A DNA stretch of 64,000 nucleotides from Ligula intestinalis (lineage: Eukaryota; Platyhelminthes; Cestoda; Diphyllobothriidea; Diphyllobothriidae): assembly GCA_036362985.1 (NCBI GenBank), contig JAYGXS010000003.1, forward strand, positions 66,738,513 to 66,802,512, given 5' to 3'. The position numbers and the translations under genes were made by a program. Below the pieces are notes generated by a model. That model ran no database searches. It was not told the DNA's origin and was given only the letters and a program-made list of their open reading frames with translations. Shown here piece after piece: positions 1 through 8,772 of the stretch (position 1 is the stretch's first letter; each line of letters begins with the position of its first letter).

Positions 1-1110
1 ACGAGACAGGCAGAAAACTGCAGCGGCATTGTCAAACTCACCGCAGTAATTTGGGGCTGAGAAAATAGTGACGAGTGATCGATTTGCGTAAAATTCGTAG
101 CCATCCTCGACAACCTGGTGGGCTCGAGCAATAAGATCGAGGTTAAATCGCTCCAAGAATTTGTCAACCACATCCGGTCCAAACATATAGGAGACACCTC
201 TTTCGCTTGGCTCCCAACCCTTTGGTTCTTCACCTTCAGCCAGAGACTCCATGTACCAGGGGTCAGACCAGAGAATGTCACAGAGAAGTCCACAATCGGG
301 GACGTCACAGGGCCGCACGATTTCTCGAATCTTTCGCTTGAGATCGGCTAGCGTGGATAGTTCTTGTGTAAACATCTCTGGGGATAGACCACCGTGACAG
401 CAAAATATCTGGTTTTCGATTATTGCACAAACTGGCATACAAGAGAAAGCATCTATGAAAGTCCGCCAAAGTTTCACCGAGAAGCGTCTTTTACATTCAT
501 CAAAGAAACCGTAAATCCTTGTGATTGATTGACTTTCATGGTTGCCTCGGAGGAGGAAAAACCGTGTTGGGTATTTGAGCTTGTAGCACATTAGAAGGGA
601 AATCGTTTCCAGACTGTGCCGACCCCGATCAACATAATCACCTAGAAAGAGGTAGTTTACTGTTTCAGGGCCACCACAGAGTTCAAATAAGTGCAATAGG
701 TCAGAATACTGACCATGCGTATCGCCACATATTTTAAGGGGTCCACCGAGGTCAAGTAGGCACGGTTGTGAAAGAAAAATGGCGCGAACGCTGCGACAGA
801 TACTGGTCATTTCATCCTCTGTCAACATTTGTTTTTTTCCACCCCTCTCCTTTAACTTCCACAATCGGCGTATATAATCATCAATAACTTCACCGTCGTC
901 TTTATCGGGGTCTTTTGTATTTGACTGGTTTCGCAAGTCCATTGGCAGATCCTTCGACTTGTCGGACGACGCACTAAAGCTTTTACTTCGTGCTGATGTA
1001 GGAGGGACGCGATCCTGGTCCGCAACAAATCCTCCCTCTTCACGTTCGTTCTCTGCAGCTTCATCTAGGTCCTCTAAATCGCCCTTTTCTGGTGTAGATG
1101 AAATATGCAT
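1..1110 (-). CDS. PP1-like Ser/Thr protein phosphatase catalytic subunit, intronless, 3' end cut by window edge
   Basis: Reading the minus strand from an ATG at 1110 gives 370 uninterrupted codons running off the left edge; an in-frame stop lies upstream at 1153-1155. The protein dephosphorylates Ser/Thr on target proteins in a two-metal active site. Visible motifs: GDTHGQ (residues 129-134; PP1 usually has V or I instead of T), GDYVDRG (157-163), GNHE (189-192), CHGGL (His 239), [12 protein letters not shown] (His 331) and [11 protein letters not shown] (351-361), so all usual metal ligands are present. The spacing from GDxHG to GNHE is 60 residues, as in PP1. Departures from PP1: an acidic/Ser-rich N-terminal extension about 67 residues longer than usual, and two insertions totalling about 16 residues, one before RPCDVPD and one after WSDP. 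Family assignment is firm; which PP1 paralogue is not. The lack of introns suggests an old retrocopy that kept its frame. A later start at 942 is also possible. Confidence 0.93.
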   Translation of the reverse strand, partial: MHISSTPEKGDLEDLDEAAENEREEGGFVADQDRVPPTSARSKSFSASSDKSKDLPMDLRNQSNTKDPDKDDGEVIDDYIRRLWKLKERGGKKQMLTEDEMTSICRSVRAIFLSQPCLLDLGGPLKICGDTHGQYSDLLHLFELCGGPETVNYLFLGDYVDRGRHSLETISLLMCYKLKYPTRFFLLRGNHESQSITRIYGFFDECKRRFSVKLWRTFIDAFSCMPVCAIIENQIFCCHGGLSPEMFTQELSTLADLKRKIREIVRPCDVPDCGLLCDILWSDPWYMESLAEGEEPKGWEPSERGVSYMFGPDVVDKFLERFNLDLIARAHQVVEDGYEFYANRSLVTIFSAPNYCGEFDNAAAVFCLSR

Positions 1111-1380
1111 GTCATATCCCGCCTTTTCGCTAGGACCCTCCCTTGTTTTATTTTAAACGATGGTTGACTTGTACAATCGGGCCTTTAGCCGAGCAGTTGG
1201 GTTCAAGTAGAAGGCCAACTGACAGGCTTTCGAAATCGCGCGGACATGCTTGAATCGATTTTGAATGCGTGCTGTAACCACGTGACCCGCAAATCGCATC
1301 AACCGCCCGAAAGGGCTTCGCGATGATTGGGTCCCACGTGGGACGGCGCACTCCGTGTGCTGAAGGGTCCTGTGTGCCTC
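1111..1380. promoter_or_regulatory. Candidate bidirectional promoter between divergent genes
   Basis: Two long ORFs point away from each other with about 270 bp between their ATGs. No clear TATA box was seen in the right place on either side. The role is inferred from layout only. Confidence 0.4.
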
Positions 1381-2553
1381 ATGCCCCTCGGACTGGCGAG
1401 CACGTTGCCTTTGGGCAACGGTCGCGTTTTGTGTTCGTTTAAATTAAACAGCACCGTCCGCGCTCTAGTCAAGCTCTACGACGATGTTGCTGAATTTAAT
1501 TTCCTCATCGAATACTTGAAGCTTCTTCAGTCCGTCACCAATGACCGTGTGCGGTCATCACCCCAAAAGTTTGAGACGATAGTATGCGCCCCTCTTCATG
1601 CTCTGTCTTGGCCACTGGTGGAAAGCCAGGGTGACGGAGTTGGTCGGTTTTCTGAGATATTCTACCGACTCACAGCAGATATTTACCGACAGTTCAAACT
1701 AAGCAAAAACGGTGCCGGACCACGCTTATTCATTCCATTCACATTCCATAGCACCTGCGTACCAACGAAAAATCCACCTCTGGAAAACCAAGGTATCATA
1801 ATAGCGTATACTGCGTCACATCACCTCTCCTACAACAACGCACTGAATACCAACGTATTCCGGGCGGTGGTACGGGAAGTGTACAACCAAAGGTCCGTCA
1901 GTGTTCCATCCAGAATCCTCCCGAATTCAGACAACAGTTTATCCGAGAATACCAGTCTTATTTCAGAGCCCTCTGAATTTTCCAAAAGCCCATGGGAGGC
2001 TCTGTGCGAACAGCAACAGGCGAAAAGCTGGCACTCAACGCCCAGTCTTGTCTGCGAAGAGGAATTTCCCGAATCCACGGTGGGACAAACGTATGATATC
2101 TATGGACCGTCCCCTTACGAAATCAATACCTTGAATTTATGTGAAAATGAAGCAGTCTGCCACCAGCCACCAGTCTTGATGGTTTGTAACATTAGTTCTC
2201 TGGAAAGACTGGGCGAAGATGTTGTTGCCAACGAATGTCTCCTAATTTATGAGTCTTTGCATTCACTCAGATGTACCGAGGCGAAGTTAGTGAGCGGTTG
2301 TCAGGTCAAGGTTGTTCGGACGAGGATATCGCCCAGTCTGTTTTCGAACGTTGGGCAGAATGAATCTCACAACTCCATGCTTCGTCCGCCCGGACATCGA
2401 GGCAGTTTAAGTATTCTAGAGCAAAGACTGTGCTTGAAAGATCTCATGAGCATTGCTACACACGTTAAGCTTCATAACGGAGAAACTGCCTGCGAAGTGC
2501 CTTTACCGTCTGCTTCCATGCGATTCGTAATAAAACCAACGGATATTAGAAAG
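1381..2553 (+). CDS. Uncharacterised protein, exon 1 of a two-exon gene
   Basis: The frame is open from 1327 (after a TGA at 1324-1326) but its first ATG is at 1381, which I take as the start. It reads 391 codons to AAG at 2551-2553, followed by GTAAGAG, a strong splice donor in phase 0; the ORF carries on to a stop at about 2622 only by reading into the intron. The protein has long ordered-looking stretches (for example GNGRVLCSFKLNSTVRALV and GIIIAYTASHHLSYNN) and a Ser-rich middle around residues 170-215. I do not recognise the family. It sits head to head with the PP1-like gene. The size of the open frame and the phase-matched second exon argue that it is real. Confidence 0.72.
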
Positions 2554-2799
2554 GTAAGAGCAGTATTTTCCTCTTTCGATGTACATGATAACTGGAGAAA
2601 TATTGACTATAGACTTTTGTAATTACATTTAAAAGGCTACACAAGTGAATTTAGTAATACCGACTGGCATGGTAAATAAGTTCAAGTTATTTTGCTCACG
2701 GACGAAAAAGTGTTTATAATTTTAACAGTTACTTGGAAGTTCATATGGCAGTCCCTGCACACTAGCATCTACTCCTTTATGTGGCAAATCTTACGAGGG

Positions 2800-3120
2800 A
2801 CTACCACAGCGGGTTAGGATAATGGGTAAAACCGTTGTCGCTGCGATCTTCAGGCTCGTTTTAGAGTGGGAAGAGAAGAATTAAAGGGAGCTGATTGTCG
2901 GAAGAGCATACGTCTAGACTCGGGAGGGGCCGCATCTGAAGGTTGCGAGCGTGGTGGTGGTCACAGTGTGAGTCAGTCTTGATAGTGATTGGCCCGATCG
3001 TATTAGGGTAGGCAGGCGTTGGTGCTTGCGCACTTGCTAGCAGCCAAGAGTGCGCGTGCACTCGGAGGTGGGTCACTGAAAGTCCCTTTCGTGCGACTTG
3101 AAACGTAAAATGCATTTAGT
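2800..3120 (+). repeat. Dispersed repeat family A, diverged copy
   Basis: Shares the order of short landmarks seen in the copies near 4.4, 11.7, 11.9, 14.0 and 16.1 kb: a phrase like GCGATCTTCAGG, then a GGAAGAG-type purine tract, then a GACTGTCGGA/CTAGACTCGG-type block. Borders are approximate. Confidence 0.4.
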
Positions 3121-3614
3121 TTAGAGAGGAAAAACAGCACATGCAGTTTGCAACTGAGCGAAAACCCGGGCAGTTCTTGAGAATGCGAGGGAATGACAAA
3201 GAAACAGACGCGGGACCTTTTGGAGACCTAGTTTTAACGAACATCTGCACCAAGGGAAACTCCACGCTGAGTTAGTTCAAAGCTGTTACATCATTCGAAA
3301 CTTCTACAGGTTAAAAAGCTTCTTTCCGTATCTTGGTGATACCTACCGTTGACTCTTTCTCGGATACTTCACGCTGTACTTTCCTTAGATAATATAATCT
3401 ACTCGCTACTTAATTCCAGTTTCTTCTACTCGACTGCTGATCTTAAATTTGGTTAATTCATGAAGTATTCCTCCTACCAATTACTGCGCGTTCTATCTTC
3501 CTCTCTCTCGCTCCCTCTTAATGCCCTGATTCGTTACAATGGTGTAGTAACGTTCGGATTATTGGGCTCACTCTCTCTTCCCCCCGAGTACTAGTGGATG
3601 GTCCAAATATTAGC

Positions 3615-3765
3615 CGAAGAACACAACCAGAAATGACAAAAGAGACCAAAAGCCCGTTTCTGGCTTGTTAGGCATCATCAGTCAGCCCTACCCAACCTCA
3701 AGTTGTGCAACTTCTGAGATTCGATCCCGCGACCGATGGTTTAGAAGTCTTCAGAGGCGCCTCCA
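3615..3765 (-). repeat. tRNA-headed SINE (S1), minus-strand copy
   Basis: Contains the S1 body phrase TTTCTGGCTTGTTAGGC and CATCAGTCAG, followed by a degraded tRNA box-B region (GATTCGATCCCGCGACC) in inverse orientation. The same body recurs near 15.9, 28.3, 35.5-36.2, 43.4, 45.3, 45.6 and 46.9 kb. Confidence 0.6.
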
Positions 3766-4379
3766 GCGAGATCATTGGCCGGATCGGATATGGCCCGGCA
3801 GACATTGGTTCGTACGTGCTGACAGTCACGGGAGATGACAAGTTGAGCGCTGCACGCGTATTTGGGCTACTGCATATTCTTCACGTCGCATCTTGGTGCT
3901 TACGCTCGAAGTCCCTCAGCAGTCGCACAGCGACTAATGTTACTCACGGAAGAACATTAGGGACAAATATGTATTTGTTTTTCTGAACTAGTAGTATTTC
4001 TAGCTCTGCTCATGGAGCAGCGTACGAGGGTTGTCAGTGTAGGCGTCGCGAGCACAGTGCTGTTCGCCATGTGCCGCAGAACTCGGTGGCGGCGGCCAAA
4101 TTGGTTCGATGATAGTACGCATAAAGCATATTTGTATCCGCTTCGGGGCGTGTACTAGAACACTCGCAGTCAGTCGTCAGATCATGACGAACTTAAAATT
4201 CAGAAGGACAGTTGGCGAGCATACGTATACTTTCGATAAATTCTCTTCGGGCAGAAAAATATTAAAAAGAGGGAGGAGGCCGGAAAAACTAGTTTAAGAT
4301 TAAGTTGGCGTCGCCGTCCGTTCATAACCTAAATGGCACCTGAAAATACCCGAGGACAGAGCCGCAGTGCAGTATCGCA

Positions 4380-4690
4380 TGGGGTTATATTAGTTAGTAA
4401 AACGTGAGCCAGTGCGATCTTTAGACCCCTTTCCTTAAGAGGAGGTAAGAAGTGAAAGGCCGGAGTAGGAGATACAGTTTATTCTGTACAGAGGGAATGA
4501 AGAATATATAGGAGGCAGGTGACTGTCGGACGAGAATAGCTCTAGACCGGAGCCGGGCATTGTCCGAAGTCGTGAGAAGCTAGGCAGTCATCGCAGTGAG
4601 GCACTTTGGCAGTCGGCCACGAAAGTTATTGGCTAGACTCGGGGGATGCAACGCAATGCACATCTTACGTCACACCAGCCACCTTCTTGA
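4380..4690 (+). repeat. Dispersed repeat family A, copy
   Basis: Carries GCGATCTTTAGACCC, then CAGTTTATTCTGTACAGAGG, then GACTGTCGGACGAGAATAGC and CAGTCATCGCAGTGAGG. The TTATTCTGTACNGA landmark is shared with the copies near 11.9 and 14.0 kb. Confidence 0.5.
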
Positions 4691-5628
4691 CTCTGTCGTG
4701 ACAATATGCGCAGATATGCGTGGGAGGAGAGAATGCAATACATGCTGTGGAAGTCTTCTATCAATACAAATTGCACGCTACTTATTCTATCTAAATCCAC
4801 CTTGCTGTGAGCCACACGGTGGGTAGAGTCAGAAACGACTGTTGAACTGTGTAAAAACAGGTTGGTGCACAAAGTGAAAAGCCTCAGAAAGTAGATTATA
4901 GTGATAGCGGACGTAGTTGGTGCCAACCACACTATCCATCTTTTCCCGGAGTCTCGAAAGCTAAACGGGGTCCGGCGTGGGCTGCTGTATCAAATGCAAG
5001 CCAATACACCGTCTGACTTAGTCTTAAGTGACAGTAGACTTTGCGCGAGTACTACGAACTACCTACACTCATTCACCCTCAGTAGGTGTCAAGATGTGCT
5101 CAAGGAGGCTGAGACTGATACGGCTACTACTATTTCTACTTCTACTGACTAGCACTGTAGCTGAGTGTTATTGTAATGTAACTTCAATAGAAACAGTTCA
5201 ATAATAGGAGTCACGTTATGACTCACCTATGGGATAAGCTTGCTTTTGCGTGTGCCTATAACGACTAAGGGGAGCTTACCGGCTCGGTAACGTTGCAGTC
5301 AAGGTGCCCCTCGAGAAAAGCCCAAAATACCTTGCAAGTGCTGTCCATATAAATCGAATCCAAAAACAATATCCAGAACTATTTGGTGGTGAGCGGCTAT
5401 TTTGAAAAATCAGTAAAAATATGTGTAAATCGAAAACATGGTTTATTGCATTTTTCGTTTGTTAGAATGCGGACGGTTTGTTGTCCTAAACGTGACGTAA
5501 ATTATAAATTTGGTATTTTCAACCTATTTCAAGTTTTAATATGGAAACGGTTAGCCATTTCAAAGTAACTTGACGAAAGGAAAACAAAAGGTTTTGCAAA
5601 TCCCGCCTGATAATGTCACGTGTTTCAG

Positions 5629-5943
5629 CTTGCAAACAAAGACAGTCGCACGGTGGACCAAAATCAGAACACCGCTGAAGTTGCACATCATGAGGGCCCC
5701 TTGGTTATGACCAGTCGACTGACTGCCGGTGATGCGGACCACATAGAACTATCCGTGGATCTTGATGTGGGCCTTTTCTTGCGAAAATGGCTCAGCAAAA
5801 TCGGAGATCCAGAAATGGAAAATCTGGATGTACCACGAAACAAGCGGAGCTCTCTTCGACGTTCTATTCTTGAACACATAACTGAGTCGAACAAACGGCA
5901 CGAATGCACTGCCGGTAGGAGTGTTCATAATTTTAACATTTAA
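5629..5943 (+). CDS. Uncharacterised protein, terminal exon 2
   Basis: A pyrimidine-rich stretch ending GTGTTTCAG (5620-5628) precedes 104 sense codons and a TAA. The exon starts in phase 0, matching the phase-0 donor at 2553, so the joined protein is about 495 aa. Residues include an acidic/hydrophobic stretch (HIELSVDLDVGLFLRKWLS) and a basic segment (RNKRSSLRRSILEH). I do not recognise the domain. Joining to exon 1 is inferred from phase, strand and proximity. A PLE remnant begins about 45 bp after the stop. Confidence 0.65.
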   Translation, partial: LANKDSRTVDQNQNTAEVAHHEGPLVMTSRLTAGDADHIELSVDLDVGLFLRKWLSKIGDPEMENLDVPRNKRSSLRRSILEHITESNKRHECTAGRSVHNFNI

Positions 5944-5988
5944 TATCATTTGAAGAAGATGTTCTTTGGGATAAAAAGTAACCTTAAT

Positions 5989-6029
5989 GAGTGAATTTTC
6001 GAGTTTGGCGCTCCAAGTCGCCTTCTAAC
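5989..6029 (-). ncRNA. Hammerhead-ribozyme-like motif, decayed, left arm of PLE remnant
   Basis: On the minus strand the arm ends with a stem II of the type GACTTGG-loop-CCAAACTC, then GAAAATTC and ACT. GAAA plus AUUC fits the hammerhead 3' core with a two-pair stem III (AA/UU) and cleavage C. The CUGANGA box is damaged. Confidence 0.4.
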
Positions 6030-6539
6030 AGGAAAAGTGCAATGAGCAAGTTACGCACCCCGCTAGTACACCCTTAGGATGGGGTCAGCTACCTCAATAA
6101 AAAAGAAGCAATCTACAAAATCACATGCAGAGGTTTTGATATTGTATATTGTGGCCAAACAGGAAGATTCGTCTCCACACGCATCCACGAGCACCAATTG
6201 GCCGTAAAGAGACGAGACCATTTTTTCGAACTTGTTGTGTATTGTCTCGACACGGGACACACTTTTGCGTTGGACAAAACACGCATCGTCGGAGTTTGCC
6301 CCTCCAGAAAAGGCCGAGAATTACTTGAGGCCATGCATTCCGACGATTCCTGCAGCAACCGGCACGTAGAGTTGGAGGGTATTTATAAGCACGTCAAAGA
6401 ACGACGGAAGAGACAGAGGCCGCACGGCAGAGACTAACTGAGGCCGCACCTACCAATCATATCTCACCCCATATAATTATTGATTTTTGAAATTTGAAAT
6501 TTCATTGAAATTTAATTTGTTCATTGCAAGTTTCCTGTT

Positions 6540-6580
6540 AGTACGAAGACGAGTTGGGGCACCAAACTCAAAAATTCACT
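6540..6580 (+). ncRNA. Hammerhead-ribozyme-like motif, right arm of PLE remnant
   Basis: The order is AGT, ACGAAGA (CUGANGA-like with two changes), stem II GAGTTGG-GGCA-CCAAACTC, AAAAATTC, ACT. The flanking AGT and ACT could pair as stem I. It is the inverted counterpart of the left-arm motif. Confidence 0.45.
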
Positions 6581-7239
6581 CATTTAAGTTAACTTTTATA
6601 TCAAAGAATATAATCTTCAAATTAAAATTTCTTGGAATGCGTGTGTTCCAGTTCATACGAATTTAATATCACGAGAGAGAGAGAGAGTTTCGCGTCGGAA
6701 CTTGGAACGCATTAAGGGAAAGCTGTCAAAAAGTCTGTACAGAGAAAGATAATGTACAGTACAAAGAACTGTACGGCATAATGTGTGGGAGATGAGCTTT
6801 TCGCTCCGCTTGGCGGAACTTTCGCCTGCGGTGAGACTACAGAGTTCGGCTGGTGTTTGAGTGGGTATTGCTATAGCAATCTAGCTTCATCCTAAAGACT
6901 TCTACAGAAGCGAAAATAACAACATCCAGGGGCAGAAAATTCTAAGCTTCGAGCACTATTACAAACGAAGAAGTTTCGTATATCCAGCTCGGCCCATAAG
7001 TACCGTACATACCGACAGTTAGCTGCACCTTTCTGAGTTCACCATGTCTTATTATCGACAAAGCAATGGTTGTTGATAATTTATTGATAAAAATGTAGAT
7101 TACTAAAAAAATGTAAATATTGTTTACTCAGGACCTGTTCTCCACTGCATGCATCTCCAACTTATCCTGCGGACGTTCTGTACACTTGATACTGTGTTTT
7201 GCTGTTTTGAGGCATTTGTAAACATGATCCAACTGGCCA

Positions 7240-7690
7240 TCTTCATTAGAACTAATATCCAAAATACTTTATTTTGGTAAATTATCTTTATATATATATC
7301 TTATTTAAAAGATTTTGATGTAAACTTCGAACAGAAGCGCAATTTATCAATGAAGACACTGAAAACGAAGAAAATGATGTCAGACAATATTCGACGATAT
7401 TCAATTAATAGCTATCCACTAGCGGCAATATATACAAATAAGGACTAAAGAAAAACTCTTTTTATATAAAGAAAGTGGTAACGTAAACTTTTTACGATAA
7501 ATAAAATATTTACATTTATTGCTCTAAATTATAGCTATTTTTTACGTCTCCGGAACTTGGGGATTATCGGGAAAACTCTATATTACCTAGCAAGGAACAC
7601 TTGGTACTTCATACTCTTCATTTAAGTTTTAACTATACCCATTGCTGTTCATTATTATTTCTAAGTTTTCCTAAGTGCTTTCACACTGGT
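7240..7690 (+). repeat. Dispersed repeat C, copy 1
   Basis: Aligns by eye with 21340-21790 in the same orientation. Shared phrases are ACTAATATCCAAAA, TTTTTATATAAAGAAAGTGG, TTTATTGCTCTAA, ACGTCTCCGGAACTTGG and TCATTATTATTTCTA. AT-rich, no coding potential. Confidence 0.7.
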
Positions 7691-8224
7691 ATTCGAGTTA
7701 TTATCAAACTTCTGCAAGGTTATGAAAGTTGCACGGTTTAAAGTGAATACTGAATGGTCTCACTGAAAAAAGAGAATCAAGGATGTCTGTAGTACGGGAA
7801 CGGTATTTATAAGCGTTTTATGGGTGGGGCTAAAAGAAGCGTTTTCCGGCATACGCCACGAAACAGAAATGCCAAAATTGCAGTGATGCTATTAGCGTGT
7901 TTACTTACATCAACCCCAAGTGGGTGCTCGCCTGAGTCATTTAAAGAGATGAAGAAGTGGAATCGGTTGATTAGCCAAATTACAGACAGCCGAAAAACCT
8001 AAATAGATGTGAATACAAATCAAGCACCGATGACTGGGAAAAGAAAACAATGGTAGCAGACCATATAAAAAGCGATAAGGGAAACCTGGAAAACAAGCGA
8101 AGGAAAAAACACTTAAAATTCAGTGAACGCAAGTTGTTGGTCAGCATCGAAGTCGTTATTCGTGTCGTCAGGCACTGACCGCGTTCAACCCCGTGACACG
8201 CGGCATTCTGTGACTTAATCTTAA

Positions 8225-8450
8225 AGGCTAATATTCAAATCATAACCCTAAATTTTGTCCTTAAACCTAATCATAAAACCCTTACCTGAACCCCTAACCG
8301 TTAGCTTAACCGCCTAACCCTAACCTTAAAAGCCTGTGCTAAAAATTAATCAATCCCACCTGTAATCTTAAAATCTAACCCTAATCCTAACCTTACAGGT
8401 TCAAACCATTCCACTTACTCTAATCTTAAAATGCTCTACCTACCTTTCCG
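8225..8450 (+). repeat. Degenerate telomere-like CCCTAA-rich tract
   Basis: Repeated near-units such as AACCCTAA, CCTAATCATAA, TAACCCTAACC and CTAACCCTAATCCTAACC over about 220 bp, too irregular to be an active telomere. Looks like an old interstitial (TTAGGG)n-type tract on the other strand. Confidence 0.6.
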
Positions 8451-8772
8451 ATAATACCACCTTTACAAGGTCGCTAACTCTAACGAAACATACCTACCTA
8501 CTGAATAATCAAAACCAGCATTCCCACATCATAACTGGCCTTGCCTCCCGTGTTCTCAGCAGGGTCATAGATCTGAAAATGGCAGAATTTGCCGAGGGAG
8601 AAACTGCTTAACCCCACAACCTTAAAAAATTCTGGAAGAAAAAAAGTTATCCTGACGATCGTACCAAATATCTACCCAAGATTATCACTATTTCATTATT
8701 TTCTTCAGTCTTTAACTCCCCTTTCCCCTTACCTCACCAGCGGTATTCGAATTTCCGATAAAAACTGTTTCG

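Larger units (their letters stand above)
2554..5628 (+). other. Intron of the uncharacterised two-exon gene
   Basis: Donor GTAAGAG at 2554 and acceptor ending TTTCAG at 5623-5628. Short open frames inside look random. The intron holds two pieces of dispersed repeat family A and a minus-strand SINE tail (see separate entries). No further phase-compatible exon was found. Confidence 0.55.
5987..6588 (+). mobile_element. Degenerate Penelope-like element (GIY-YIG endonuclease piece) bounded by inverted repeats
   Basis: Two inverted arms of about 55 bp (about 5987-6042 and 6527-6588) enclose plus-strand coding remnants. In one frame these read YKITCRGFDIVYCGQTGRF, then RIHEHQLAVKRRD, and later GHTFALDKTRIVGV and GRELLEA. 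This order (Y-x-G-x-T, R-x-HEH, GH-F, RE-LEA) is that of the GIY-YIG domain at the C-terminus of Penelope-like retroelements. The reverse transcriptase part is absent, so the copy is truncated and dead. The arms carry hammerhead-like cores (separate entries). Confidence 0.75.
6589..8772. other. Intergenic DNA without supported genes
   Basis: Holds a GA microsatellite (about 6674-6688), a copy of repeat C (7240-7690), a short stretch at about 7795-7850 resembling the terminal part of the 30.4-kb inverted-repeat element (TTTTATGGGTGGGG), and a degenerate CCCTAA-rich tract (8225-8450). Short open frames here have no features of real genes. Confidence 0.6.
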
